Origin: Amycolatopsis sp. MtRt-6
GTDB taxonomy: Bacteria; Actinomycetota; Actinomycetes; Mycobacteriales; Pseudonocardiaceae
Assembly (NCBI RefSeq): GCF_017308975.1
Contig: NZ_JADWPD010000015.1
Location: forward strand, 97,486-161,485
Reading direction: 5' to 3'
DNA: 64,000 nucleotides
Part shown: positions 35,467 to 43,870 of the stretch, one piece after another
How positions within the stretch are numbered: the stretch's first letter is position 1
How the letters are laid out: the number at the start of each line of letters is the position of its first letter
The notes under the pieces: model-generated
Seen by the model: only the letters and a program-made list of their open reading frames with translations
Told to the model about the DNA's origin: nothing
The model's database searches: none
Translations under genes and position numbers: made by a program

Positions 35467-36300
35467 GTGACCTCCGACAACGGCACAGCAGCCGGTCACG
35501 ACCTGACCGAGCTTTCCGACGAGCAGGTGCACGCGGCACTCGGTGACGAGGAGTCCGCGCACCTCGAGCCCGTCGACGTGTCGGACTCCGAGGTCGACGA
35601 CGCCGCCGCCGCTTCCGGTGACGACGACGCTTCCGCCGACGACGTGATCGACGAGACGGGGGCCGAGGCCGCCGCGGACGACGAGGACCCGGTCGCCAAG
35701 CTGCGCGCCGAGCTCCTCGCCGCGCCCGGCGAGTGGTACGTCGTGCACTCCTACGCCGGGTACGAGAACAAGGTGAAGACCAACCTCGAGACCCGGACGC
35801 AGACCCTGGACGTCGAGGACTACATCTTCCAGATCGAGGTCCCGACCGAAGAGGTCACCGAGATCAAGAACGGCCAGCGCAAGCAGGTGCAGCGCAAGGT
35901 GCTGCCCGGCTACATCCTGGTCCGGATGGACCTGAACGACGCCTCGTGGAGCGCGGTGCGCAACACGCCGGGTGTCACCGGGTTCGTCGGCGCCACCTCG
36001 CGGCCGTCGCCGCTGACCGTGGACGAGGTGCTGAAGTTCCTCGCTCCCCAGGTCGAGAAGGAAGCCCCGGCGAAGGCCAGCAAGGGCGAAGCCGCCGCCG
36101 CGGCGCCGCTCGGCGGCCCGGCCGTCGAGGTCGACTTCGAGGTCGGCGAGTCGGTCACGGTCATGGACGGCCCGTTCGCGACGCTGCCGGCGACGATCTC
36201 CGAGGTCAACGTCGACGGGCAGAAGCTGAAGGTCCTGGTGTCGATCTTCGGCCGGGAGACCCCGGTCGAGCTGTCGTTCAACCAGGTCTCCAAGATCTGA
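35467..36300 (+). CDS. nusG: Transcription termination/antitermination factor NusG
   Basis: A 277-residue NusG. An acidic ~80-residue N-terminal extension (rich in Asp/Glu/Ala) precedes the NGN domain (EWYVVHSYAGYENKVKTNL; VLPGYILVRMDL; GVTGFVG). An Ala/Lys/Glu-rich linker joins it to the KOW domain (VGESVTVMDGPFATLPATI). It binds RNA polymerase and modulates pausing, termination and coupling to ribosomes. The long acidic extension is common in actinobacteria. GTG start after GAGAGGA. Confidence 0.96.
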   Translation: MTSDNGTAAGHDLTELSDEQVHAALGDEESAHLEPVDVSDSEVDDAAAASGDDDASADDVIDETGAEAAADDEDPVAKLRAELLAAPGEWYVVHSYAGYENKVKTNLETRTQTLDVEDYIFQIEVPTEEVTEIKNGQRKQVQRKVLPGYILVRMDLNDASWSAVRNTPGVTGFVGATSRPSPLTVDEVLKFLAPQVEKEAPAKASKGEAAAAAPLGGPAVEVDFEVGESVTVMDGPFATLPATISEVNVDGQKLKVLVSIFGRETPVELSFNQVSKI

Positions 36301-36374
36301 CGGCCGGCCTTCCGGCCGCAGTCCCCGCGTCCACGGCAGGTACGCGGGGAACGTAGTACAGGACAGGAAAAGAA

Positions 36375-36812
36375 ATGCCACCCAAGAAGAAGAAGCTTGC
36401 GGCGATCATCAAGCTGCAGATCAAGGCGGGTGCGGCCAACCCCGCGCCGCCGGTCGGCCCCGCGCTGGGTCAGCACGGCGTCAACATCATGGAGTTCTGC
36501 AAGGCCTACAACGCCGCGACCGAGTCGCAGCGCGGGGACGTCGTCCCGGTCGAGATCTCCGTGTACGAGGACCGGTCGTTCGACTTCAAGCTGAAGACGC
36601 CGCCGGCCGCGAAGCTGCTGCTGAAGGCCGCGGGCGTGGAGAAGGGCTCCGGCGAGCCGCACAAGACCAAGGTCGCCAAGGTCACCTGGGACCAGGTCCG
36701 CGAGATCGCCAAGACCAAGGAGACCGACCTCAACGCGCACGACATCGACCAGGCCGCGAAGATCATCGCCGGCACTGCTCGTTCGATGGGCATCACGGTC
36801 GTCGACGCCTGA
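36375..36812 (+). CDS. rplK: 50S ribosomal protein L11
   Basis: A 145-residue L11: KLQIKAGAANPAPPVGPALG, HGVNIMEFCKAYNA and the C-terminal RNA-binding domain ending AGTARSMGITVVDA. It binds 23S rRNA in the GTPase-associated centre and is the site of thiopeptide action. It lies 74 bp behind nusG and 78 bp ahead of rplA. Confidence 0.97.
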   Translation: MPPKKKKLAAIIKLQIKAGAANPAPPVGPALGQHGVNIMEFCKAYNAATESQRGDVVPVEISVYEDRSFDFKLKTPPAAKLLLKAAGVEKGSGEPHKTKVAKVTWDQVREIAKTKETDLNAHDIDQAAKIIAGTARSMGITVVDA

Positions 36813-36890
36813 CGTTTGCAGCACCACGTGGGAGAGCCGAGTGCTGGCTCTGGCACCACACTGATCCGTTTTTGAAGTAAGGACAGAAGC

Positions 36891-37610
36891 ATGACCAAGC
36901 ACAGCAAGGCTTACCGCCAGGCTGCGGAGCTCATCGACAAGGCGCGCCTGTACGCGCCGCTCGAGGCCGCGCAGCTGGCGAAGGAGACCTCCAAGACCAA
37001 GATGGACGCGACCGTCGAGGTCGCGATGCGTCTCGGTGTGGACCCCCGCAAGGCCGACCAGATGGTCCGCGGCACCGTGAACCTGCCGCACGGCACCGGT
37101 AAGACCGCCCGCGTCATCGTCTTCGCCGTCGGCGACAAGGCCGCCGAGGCCGAAGCCGCCGGCGCGGACGCGGTCGGCACCGACGAACTGATCGAGCGCA
37201 TCCAGGGTGGCTGGCTCGACTTCGACGCCGCGATCGCGACGCCGGACCAGATGGCCAAGGTGGGCCGCATCGCCCGCATCCTCGGCCCGCGTGGCCTGAT
37301 GCCGAACCCGAAGACCGGCACGGTGACCCCCGCGGTCGAGAAGGCCGTGAAGGACATCAAGGGCGGTAAGATCAACTTCCGCGTGGACAAGCAGGCCAAC
37401 CTGCACCTGGTGATCGGCAAGGCTTCCTTCGACACGGAGAAGCTGGTCGAGAACTACGCCGCCGCGCTGGACGAGATCCTCCGCGCCAAGCCGTCGTCGG
37501 CGAAGGGCCGTTACCTGAAGAAGGTCACCTTCAGCACGACGATGGGCCCGGGCATCCCGGTCGACCCGCTGCAGACCCGCAACCTCCTCTCCGAGGACTC
37601 GGCGGTCTGA
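36891..37610 (+). CDS. rplA: 50S ribosomal protein L1
   Basis: A 239-residue L1: HSKAYRQAAELIDKARLY, VNLPHGTGKTARV, IARILGPRGLMPNPKTGTV and FSTTMGPGIPVDP. It forms the L1 stalk and in many bacteria represses its own operon by binding the mRNA leader. A strong terminator follows, so the secE-nusG-rplK-rplA unit ends here. The next genes are not ribosomal; rplJ comes 2 kb later. Confidence 0.97.
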   Translation: MTKHSKAYRQAAELIDKARLYAPLEAAQLAKETSKTKMDATVEVAMRLGVDPRKADQMVRGTVNLPHGTGKTARVIVFAVGDKAAEAEAAGADAVGTDELIERIQGGWLDFDAAIATPDQMAKVGRIARILGPRGLMPNPKTGTVTPAVEKAVKDIKGGKINFRVDKQANLHLVIGKASFDTEKLVENYAAALDEILRAKPSSAKGRYLKKVTFSTTMGPGIPVDPLQTRNLLSEDSAV

Positions 37611-37625
37611 GTCTGAGATCACCAG

Positions 37626-37660
37626 AAAGGGCGTCCCCGCTTGCTGCGGGGGCGCCCTTT
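37626..37660 (+). terminator. Intrinsic terminator after rplA
   Basis: A 15-bp stem with one G-U pair (AAAGGGCGTCCCCGC / GCGGGGGCGCCCTTT) and a TTGCT loop, followed by CTTCGTGTCTT. It lies 15 bases after the rplA stop. Confidence 0.88.
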
Positions 37661-37680
37661 CTTCGTGTCTTATTGACGGC

Positions 37681-38454
37681 ATGCCGACTTTCGCGTCGTT
37701 CGACGGGCTCCGGTTGAACTACACGGTGTGGGAGGGCGACGGCGCCCACCGCCCGGTGCTGCTGCAACACGGCTTCGCCGCGGACACGAACGCGAACTGG
37801 ATTTCCACCGGCGTGGTGGCGGCGCTCCGGTCGGCGGGCTTCACGGTGATCTCCCTGGACGCCCGCGGCCACGGCCGGTCCGAGAAGCCGCACGACGAGT
37901 CCCGCTACGCCGACGACGCGATGGCCCGAGACGTCTCGGCCCTGCTGGACGAGCTGGGTCTCGACGAGGTTTCCCTGGCCGGCTACTCGATGGGCGCGAT
38001 CATCGCCCTGACGGTGACGGCGGCGGACAAGCGCATCCGTTGCCTGGCGACCGGCGGAGTGGGCTCGGGCATCGTCGACTTCGGCGGCGTGGACCTGCGG
38101 GTCGTGAAGCCGGCTGACCTCGCTTCGGCGTTGCTGGCGGAGGACCCCGCGCTGGTGCCGCCATCGGGAGTGCCGTTCCGCCTGCTGGCCGACGCGGTGG
38201 GCGGCGACCGCCAGGCGCTGGCGGCGGTGGCGCTGGCGTCGCGGGAGGGACACCTGGACCTGTCGGCGATCGGGGTCCCGACGTTGGTGCTGGCGGGCGA
38301 GCAGGACCAGCTGGCTGCGGAGCCGGAGAGACTGGCGGCCGCGATCGCGGGGGCGCGGTTGGTCCGGATCCCGGGCGACCACATGACGGCGGTGATGTCA
38401 CCGGCCTTCGCGGAGGCTCTGGTGTCGTTCCTCTCGGCGCCGCACCCGCGCTGA
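37681..38454 (+). CDS. Alpha/beta hydrolase
   Basis: A 257-residue alpha/beta-hydrolase: LLQHGFAADTNANW oxyanion segment, nucleophile elbow GYSMGA with Ser103, acidic residue in the LAGEQDQLA strand and catalytic His234 in PGDHMTAV. The substrate is unknown (esterase, lactonase or epoxide-type chemistry possible). It sits between rplA and rplJ, a spot that carries unrelated inserts in other actinobacteria too. It converges on the next gene with one base between the stops. Confidence 0.88.
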   Translation: MPTFASFDGLRLNYTVWEGDGAHRPVLLQHGFAADTNANWISTGVVAALRSAGFTVISLDARGHGRSEKPHDESRYADDAMARDVSALLDELGLDEVSLAGYSMGAIIALTVTAADKRIRCLATGGVGSGIVDFGGVDLRVVKPADLASALLAEDPALVPPSGVPFRLLADAVGGDRQALAAVALASREGHLDLSAIGVPTLVLAGEQDQLAAEPERLAAAIAGARLVRIPGDHMTAVMSPAFAEALVSFLSAPHPR

Positions 38455-38455
38455 G

Positions 38456-39349
38456 TCAGCCGGTCGGGGTCGCCGAGGTGGGTACTCCGCTGCACTTCGC
38501 CGGTCCGATCGCGTGGCCGGTGATGAGCCACTGGCCCTTCTCGACCTTGGAGACCGTGAAGACACCCAGTGCCGGGCCGCCCGTGACGGGGAAGGTGCAC
38601 GAATCGATCGTCACGGTGTCCCCGGGCAGGGGCTCCGAGACGCTGGACGGCAGGGATTCGGCGTAGTCGTTCTTGTTCGTCACCTGGGTGGCGAGGAATT
38701 CGACGGCCTTCTTGCAGTCGGTCTGGGCGGCGTTCTGGCGGAACGTCTGGGCGATGTCCTGCGCGAACCGGGTCTGGATGTCGCGCTGCCCCTCGTTCTG
38801 GAACCGGCCGCAGGCGTCGTCGACCCGGCCCTGGGCGATGTTGTGGTAGACCATCCGCACCGCTTCGTACGGGTTCGTCGAGAAGACGTGGTTCGTGTGG
38901 TAGGTCCCGCCGCCTTCCTGGGCGAGCTGGGCGGAGGTCTTGCCGGCGTCGTTGGGGAAGAAGTGGTTGTACAGCCACGTGCCCGCGACCGCGAGCAGGA
39001 TGAAGGCCAGCACCCAGGCGAGGACCTTCTTGCCGAGCCAGGTCACCCACTTCGGTGCCCGGCGGCGCTCGACCGGGACCAGCTGGTACCCGGCCGGGAT
39101 CATCGGGGGCTGACTGCCCGGCTGGGACGGCGGCGCCTGGACCACGCCCGCGTCCGGCGCGGGGGCCGGCTGGTTGCCCTGCTGGGCCTGGGTGAAGCGC
39201 AGGTAGTCCTGGAACTGCTGGAACTGGCGGAACTGCTCGACCTCCGCCGGGTCGACCGGCGGCTGTGGGGGAGGCCCCGCCGCGGGCGCGTTGGAGCCCG
39301 CCGGTTCGATCTCCGCGCCCGGCTTTCCGTCATCGCGCTGCTCCGCCAC
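38456..39349 (-). CDS. Single-pass membrane protein with disordered Pro/Gln-rich N-terminus, unknown function
   Basis: A 297-residue protein. Residues 1-95 are low-complexity (Pro, Gln, Ala, with PAEVEQFRQFQQFQDYLRF). A basic patch and one membrane helix (KVLAWVLAFILLAVAGTWLY) follow, then an exported domain of ~160 residues with three cysteines that resembles small DUF4878/NTF2-like domains. No enzymatic motif is visible. It may be a mycobacterial-type membrane-anchored accessory protein. It converges on the hydrolase gene. Confidence 0.7.
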   Translation of the reverse strand: MAEQRDDGKPGAEIEPAGSNAPAAGPPPQPPVDPAEVEQFRQFQQFQDYLRFTQAQQGNQPAPAPDAGVVQAPPSQPGSQPPMIPAGYQLVPVERRRAPKWVTWLGKKVLAWVLAFILLAVAGTWLYNHFFPNDAGKTSAQLAQEGGGTYHTNHVFSTNPYEAVRMVYHNIAQGRVDDACGRFQNEGQRDIQTRFAQDIAQTFRQNAAQTDCKKAVEFLATQVTNKNDYAESLPSSVSEPLPGDTVTIDSCTFPVTGGPALGVFTVSKVEKGQWLITGHAIGPAKCSGVPTSATPTG

Positions 39350-39445
39350 GTCACCATGATGCCCTCCGCGCCGCCCCGTGGAACCCCCAGGCGCCCTAAA
39401 CGCAGGTCAGACCGGCCCCCGAGAAAGCCTTGACAACCGACGGGG

Positions 39446-39661
39446 TATAGTTGACGACGGTTCTACCGAAGACCGCTGGTTTTCCCCGCTCCAACGGGGA
39501 ACGAAGGTCCCGCATCACGTCGGGCGGCCCGCGCAGGAGGAACGAGGCCGGGCACTTCGTGTGCCCTACAACGCCCCGCGCCTGTCTGCGCGAGGGCGTT
39601 TTGTCGTTTCGCGGAGCCCCTCGAACGCCAGTGGAAACACTAGCCAAGAGAGGAGGCGACC
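39446..39661 (+). promoter_or_regulatory. Structured leader of rplJ (L10-leader type)
   Basis: About 215 bases precede rplJ. They hold a TATAGT -10-like box (39446-39451), a TTCCCCG/CGGGGAA hairpin (39482-39501), and a second hairpin (39570-39600) followed by TTTTGTCG, which looks like an attenuator. rplJ leaders normally bind L10-L12 and repress the operon. A TTGACA at 39430 is too close to the -10 to be its -35. The regulatory role is inferred from position. Confidence 0.55.
39570..39603 (+). terminator. Attenuator-like hairpin in the rplJ leader
   Basis: AACGCCC (39570-39576) pairs with GGGCGTT (39594-39600), and an inner CGCGC/GCGCG stem extends it, with one bulged A. TTTT follows. It lies 60 bases upstream of the rplJ start and could terminate or be relieved by L10-L12 binding to the leader. 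Confidence 0.5.
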
Positions 39662-40216
39662 ATGGCGAAGCCCGACAAGGTGGCGGCCGTCGCCGAGATC
39701 GCGGAGAGCTTCCGCACCAGCTCGGCCACCGTCGTTACCCAGTACACCGGCCTCTCCGTGTCTCAGCTGTCCCAGCTGCGCCGCGCTCTCGGCACCAGTG
39801 CCAAGTACCGGGTCGCGAAGAACACCCTCGTCAAGCGTGCCGCTGCGGACGCCGGTGTCGAGGGTCTCGAGGACCTGTTCGTCGGCGCGACCGCCATCGC
39901 CTTCGTCGAGGGTGAAGCTGTCGACGCCGCCAAGGCGCTTCGCGACTTCGCGAAGGACAACAACGCGCTTGTGATCAAGGGCGGCTACATGGACGGCAAA
40001 GCGCTGTCCGTGGACGAGATCAACCGGATCGCCGATCTCGACAGCCGTGAGGTCCTGCTCGCCAAGGCGGCGGGCGCGTTCAAGGCGAAGCTGTCCCAGG
40101 CCGCCGCGCTGTTCCAGGCGCCGGCGTCCCAGGTCGCCCGCCTGGCTGCCGCGCTGGAGGAGAAGCAGCGCAACGCCGCCGGTACCGAAGCAGCCGAAGC
40201 ACCCGCCGAGAGCTGA
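39662..40216 (+). CDS. rplJ: 50S ribosomal protein L10
   Basis: A 184-residue L10: VAEIAESFRTSSATVVTQYTG, LSQLRRALGTSAKYRVAKNTL and the C-terminal helix that binds L7/L12 dimers. It forms the base of the ribosomal stalk and, with L12, autoregulates translation through the leader. GAGAGGAGG is correctly spaced from ATG 39662. The C-terminus is Ala/Glu rich. rplL follows after 50 bp. Confidence 0.96.
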   Translation: MAKPDKVAAVAEIAESFRTSSATVVTQYTGLSVSQLSQLRRALGTSAKYRVAKNTLVKRAAADAGVEGLEDLFVGATAIAFVEGEAVDAAKALRDFAKDNNALVIKGGYMDGKALSVDEINRIADLDSREVLLAKAAGAFKAKLSQAAALFQAPASQVARLAAALEEKQRNAAGTEAAEAPAES

Positions 40217-40266
40217 ACCACCCCCACCCCGAACGTCTCGTTCGTTTTTTCTGAGAGGAAGCCATC

Positions 40267-40653
40267 ATGGCGAAGCTGAGCACCGCCGAGCTGATCGACG
40301 CCTTCAAGGAGCTGACCCTCCTCGAGCTGTCCGAGTTCGTGAAGGAGTTCGAAGAGGTCTTCGACGTGACCGCCGCCGCGCCGGCCGCCGTCGTTGCCGC
40401 CGCCCCGGGTGCCGCCCCGGCCGCCGCCGCCGAGGAGCAGGACGAGTTCGACGTCGTCCTCGAGGGCGCCGGCGACAAGAAGATCCAGGTCATCAAGGTC
40501 GTCCGCGAGGTCGTCTCCGGTCTGGGCCTGAAGGAGGCCAAGGAGCTGGTCGAGGCCGCTCCCAAGGCCCTCCTGGAGAAGGTCGACAAGGAGGCCGCCG
40601 AGGCCGCCAAGGAGAAGCTCGAGGCCGCGGGCGCCAAGATCTCCATCAAGTGA
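40267..40653 (+). CDS. rplL: 50S ribosomal protein L7/L12
   Basis: A 128-residue L7/L12: the N-terminal dimerisation helix (LSTAELIDAFKELTLLELSE), an Ala/Pro hinge (~residues 40-60) and the C-terminal domain (EFDVVLEGAGDKKIQVIKVV, GLGLKEAKELVEAAPK). It recruits translation factors. In most bacteria rpoB follows rplL; here a strong terminator and the Mce operon come instead. Confidence 0.97.
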   Translation: MAKLSTAELIDAFKELTLLELSEFVKEFEEVFDVTAAAPAAVVAAAPGAAPAAAAEEQDEFDVVLEGAGDKKIQVIKVVREVVSGLGLKEAKELVEAAPKALLEKVDKEAAEAAKEKLEAAGAKISIK

Positions 40654-40685
40654 TTTCGGGCGCGCAAGCGCCTACGCACCACCTC

Positions 40686-40731
40686 GGGACGGGGCGGGCA
40701 TCCACTGCGGATGCCCGCCCCGTCCCTTTTT
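40686..40731 (+). terminator. Strong intrinsic terminator after rplL
   Basis: A perfect 18-bp GC-rich stem (40686-40703 with 40709-40726) with an ACTGC loop and a TTTTT tail. One of the clearest terminators in the window. Confidence 0.95.
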
Positions 40732-41056
40732 CCGGATCTCGTGGCGGCGAGCCGCCGGCACCCCCTAGGGCCGCTGTCCGATTGGCCCCGGGCCCCCGAA
40801 TCGTGGGTTCCGGGGGCCTGAGGACCTGCGTAGTTGGCCCGAATGGGCTACCGTGCTGCCCATTGGCGATCACGGCGGGATGACGATGGGCCCGGGGCTG
40901 GCCAGAAAAGAAAACTGGTGAGTAACCTGTTCGCACTCAGCTCGTTGCACCTGGTTGACGCGGGTTCGTGGGCGCCACCGGCCCACACTCGCCGCCGGCG
41001 TGGGTGGCAGGGTGTGGCAGCGGGCGCAATGACGCGGAACAGCTCCTGGAGGTGCG
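40732..41056 (+). promoter_or_regulatory. Spacer carrying the Mce-operon promoter region
   Basis: This 325-bp spacer has no credible gene. It holds a second hairpin (GGCCCCCGAA, 40791-40800, with TTCCGGGGGCC, 40808-40818, one bulge) and a small palindrome GGCCCGAATGGGC around 40835-40850 that could be an operator. The promoter of the Mce operon must lie here, but I cannot place its boxes with confidence. Confidence 0.4.
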
Positions 41057-42238
41057 ATGGGTGCCGAGGTGGTCATCGAAGGTCTGACGAAGTCCTTCGG
41101 TAGGCAGACCATCTGGCGGGACGTCACGTTGACGCTCCCCCCGGGCGAAGTGTCGGCCATGCTCGGCCCGTCAGGGACCGGCAAGTCCGTCTTCCTCAAG
41201 TCGATGATCGGGCTGCTGAAGCCCGACCGCGGCCGCTGCGTGATCAACGGTGTCGACATCGTCACCTGCTCCGAGCACAAGCTCTACGAGATCCGGAAGC
41301 TCTTCGGCGTCCTCTTCCAGGACGGCGCGCTGTTCGGCTCGATGAACCTCTACGACAACGTCGCCTTCCCGCTGCGCGAGCACACCAAGAAGTCCGAGAC
41401 GGAAATCCGCCGGATCGTGCTCGAAAAGCTCGACATGACCGGTCTGAACGGCGCCGACAAGAAGCTGCCGGGCGAAATCTCCGGCGGGATGCGCAAGCGC
41501 GCCGGCCTGGCCCGCGCCCTGGTGCTTGACCCCGAGATCATCCTGGTCGACGAGCCGGACTCGGGCCTCGACCCGGTCCGCACCACCTACATCTCGCAGC
41601 TGTTCCTCGACGTCAACGCGCAGATCGACGCCACCTTCCTGATCGTCACCCACAACATCAACCTGGCCCGCACGGTACCGGACAACCTGGGCATGCTCTT
41701 CCGCAAGGAACTGGTCATGTTCGGCCCGCGCGAGGTGCTGCTGACCAGCGAAGAGCCGGTCGTCAAGCAGTTCCTCAACGGCAAGATGCAGGGCCCGATC
41801 GGCATGTCCGAGGAGAAGGACTCCGCCCAGATGGCCGCCGAGCAGGCGATGTTCGACGCCGGCCACCACGCGGGCGGGGTCGAGGACATCTCCGGGGTGC
41901 CGCCGCAGATGCAGACGACGCCGGGCGTGGCCACCCGGATGGGTGCCATCCGCCGCAAGGACCGGGTCATGGAGATCATGCACCGGCTGCCGCCGGCCGC
42001 GCAGGAAAGCATCATCGAGTCGCTGACCCCCGAGGAGCAGCGCCACTACGGTGTGCGGCCGCACCGCGGCCAGCCGCAGCAGGTGGGCGCGCGCCCGCAG
42101 GGTGACGGCGTCCCGAACCAGCACCACGGGCAGCTGCCCGCCGACCAGGTGGCCCGGATCCCGGGCGGCGGCCAGCCGCCGAGACCCGGCTCGCACCGGA
42201 TGCCACCACCACGCGACAACGGGCCAGGTGGCAGGTGA
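41057..42238 (+). CDS. mkl: Mce-system ABC transporter ATPase (Mkl/MceG-like)
   Basis: A 393-residue ATPase with Walker A GPSGTGKS (Lys43), ABC signature in the MlaF/Mkl form ISGGMRKR (141-148), Walker B with Asp165/Glu166 in LVDEP, and an H-loop in VTHNIN. The C-terminal ~65 residues are a Pro/Gln/His-rich disordered tail after a conserved helical extension. It powers lipid or sterol import by the YrbE/Mce complex. Unlike in mycobacteria, where the ATPase gene is usually unlinked, it heads the whole operon here. Its stop overlaps the yrbE GTG. Confidence 0.93.
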   Translation: MGAEVVIEGLTKSFGRQTIWRDVTLTLPPGEVSAMLGPSGTGKSVFLKSMIGLLKPDRGRCVINGVDIVTCSEHKLYEIRKLFGVLFQDGALFGSMNLYDNVAFPLREHTKKSETEIRRIVLEKLDMTGLNGADKKLPGEISGGMRKRAGLARALVLDPEIILVDEPDSGLDPVRTTYISQLFLDVNAQIDATFLIVTHNINLARTVPDNLGMLFRKELVMFGPREVLLTSEEPVVKQFLNGKMQGPIGMSEEKDSAQMAAEQAMFDAGHHAGGVEDISGVPPQMQTTPGVATRMGAIRRKDRVMEIMHRLPPAAQESIIESLTPEEQRHYGVRPHRGQPQQVGARPQGDGVPNQHHGQLPADQVARIPGGGQPPRPGSHRMPPPRDNGPGGR

Positions 42239-43029
42239 GCTCTCCCGCAACACAGGCGAAGATCCCCGGGATCGGCATGCTCCGCGAGACCGGGAACCTG
42301 TTCGCTCTCGGCCTGGACATCGTCCGCGGCCTGTTCCAGAGGCCTTTTCAGCTGCGGGAGTTCATCCAGCAGTCCTGGTTCATCGCGAGTGTGACCATCC
42401 TGCCGACGGCCCTGGTGGCCATCCCGTTCGGCGCGGTCATCTCGCTGCAGTTCGGCTCGCTCGCCCGCCAGCTGGGCGCGCAGTCCTACACCGGCGCGGG
42501 CTCCGTGCTCGCCACCGTGCAGCAGGCCAGTCCGCTGGTCACCGCGCTGCTGGTGGCGGGCGCGGGCGGCTCCGCCGTCTGCGCCGACATCGGCGCCCGG
42601 ACCATCCGCGAAGAGATCGCCGCGATGGAGGTGCTCGGCGTCTCCGCGGTCCAGCGGCTGATCGTGCCGCGCACCCTCGCGATGATGCTGGTCGCGCTCC
42701 TGCTCAACGGCATGGTCAGCGTCATCGGCGTGCTCGGCGGCTACTTCTTCAACGTCGTGCTCCAGGGCGGGACGCCGGGCGCGTACCTGGCGAGCTTCTC
42801 CGCCCTCGCGCAGCTGCCCGACCTGTGGGTCGGCGAGATCAAGGCGCTGATCTTCGGGTTCATCGCCGCCGTCGTCGCGTCCTACCGGGGCCTGAACCCC
42901 TCCGGCGGCCCGAAGGGCGTCGGGGACGCGGTGAACCAGTCGGTGGTCATCACGTTCCTGCTGCTGTTCGTCGTGAACTTCGTGATCACCCTGATCTACC
43001 TGCAGATCGTGCCCGGAAAGCTGGACTAG
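42235..43029 (+). CDS. yrbEA: Mce-associated ABC permease YrbE (first)
   Basis: A 264-residue MlaE/YrbE-type permease with about five membrane helices. AGAGGSAVCADIGARTIREEIAAMEVLGVS is the EExDA-like coupling-helix motif (REEIAAMEVLG) that contacts the ATPase. It forms the import channel with the second YrbE. GTG start overlapping the ATPase stop by four bases. Confidence 0.93.
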   Translation: MSSPATQAKIPGIGMLRETGNLFALGLDIVRGLFQRPFQLREFIQQSWFIASVTILPTALVAIPFGAVISLQFGSLARQLGAQSYTGAGSVLATVQQASPLVTALLVAGAGGSAVCADIGARTIREEIAAMEVLGVSAVQRLIVPRTLAMMLVALLLNGMVSVIGVLGGYFFNVVLQGGTPGAYLASFSALAQLPDLWVGEIKALIFGFIAAVVASYRGLNPSGGPKGVGDAVNQSVVITFLLLFVVNFVITLIYLQIVPGKLD

Positions 43030-43033
43030 CGCC

Positions 43034-43870
43034 ATGACGTTCCTCCAGGGCGCCAAGCGCGTCGCCAACCGTCCTTTGCAGACGCTGGACACCCTCGGTG
43101 ACCAGATGTCGTTCTACGGCCGCGCGCTGCTGTGGACGCCGCGGACGCTGCGCCGCTACACCAAAGAGGTCCTCCGGCTGCTCGCCGAGGTGAGCTTCGG
43201 CTCCGGCTCGCTGGCCGTCATCGGGGGCACGGTCGGCGTGATGGTCGGCCTGACGCTGTTCACCGGTGTCCTCGTCGGCCTCCAGGGCTACTCGGCGCTG
43301 AACTCGATCGGGACGTCGGCCTTCACCGGCTTCCTGACCGCGTTCTTCAACACCCGCGAGATCGCCCCGCTGGTCGCCGGGCTCGCGCTGTCCGCCACCG
43401 TCGGCGCCGGGTTCACCGCCCAGCTGGGCGCGATGCGGATCTCCGAGGAGATCGACGCCCTGGAAGTCATGGGCGTGCCGAGCCTGCCGTACCTGGTGAC
43501 CACCCGGATCATCGCCGGGTTCGTCGCGGTCATCCCGCTCTACATCATCGGCCTGCTGAGCTCGTACCTCGCGTCACGACTGGTGGTCATCTACATCTAC
43601 AACCAGTCGGCCGGCACCTACGACCACTACTTCGACCTGTTCTTACCACCGCAGGACGTGCTGTATTCGTTCATCAAGGTGCTGCTGTTCAGCGTCCTGA
43701 TCATCCTGTCGCACTGCTACTTCGGGTACCGGGCGACCGGTGGCCCGGCCGGTGTCGGCGTCGCGGTCGGCAAGGCCGTGCGGCTGTCCATCGTCACGGT
43801 GTCGATCATGAACTTCTTCATCGGGTTCGCCATCTGGGGAACCGACGTCACGGTAAGGATCGCGGGATGA
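43034..43870 (+). CDS. yrbEB: Mce-associated ABC permease YrbE (second)
   Basis: A 278-residue partner permease of the same family, with MRISEEIDALEVMGVPSLPYLV as coupling motif and five or six helices. It starts four bases after the first yrbE, and its stop overlaps the mceA ATG (ATGA). The heterodimer is expected to be the membrane part of the Mce importer. Confidence 0.93.
   Translation: MTFLQGAKRVANRPLQTLDTLGDQMSFYGRALLWTPRTLRRYTKEVLRLLAEVSFGSGSLAVIGGTVGVMVGLTLFTGVLVGLQGYSALNSIGTSAFTGFLTAFFNTREIAPLVAGLALSATVGAGFTAQLGAMRISEEIDALEVMGVPSLPYLVTTRIIAGFVAVIPLYIIGLLSSYLASRLVVIYIYNQSAGTYDHYFDLFLPPQDVLYSFIKVLLFSVLIILSHCYFGYRATGGPAGVGVAVGKAVRLSIVTVSIMNFFIGFAIWGTDVTVRIAG

Noticed and set aside
39430..39451. 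TTGACA plus TATAGT as a consensus promoter for rplJ
   Set aside because: The boxes are only ten bases apart, which does not fit sigma-70-type spacing; only the -10 is kept as a candidate.
40834..41103. Small + strand frame before the Mce ATPase
   Set aside because: Overlaps the ATPase start, lacks a ribosome-binding site and has a random-looking Arg/Ser/His composition.
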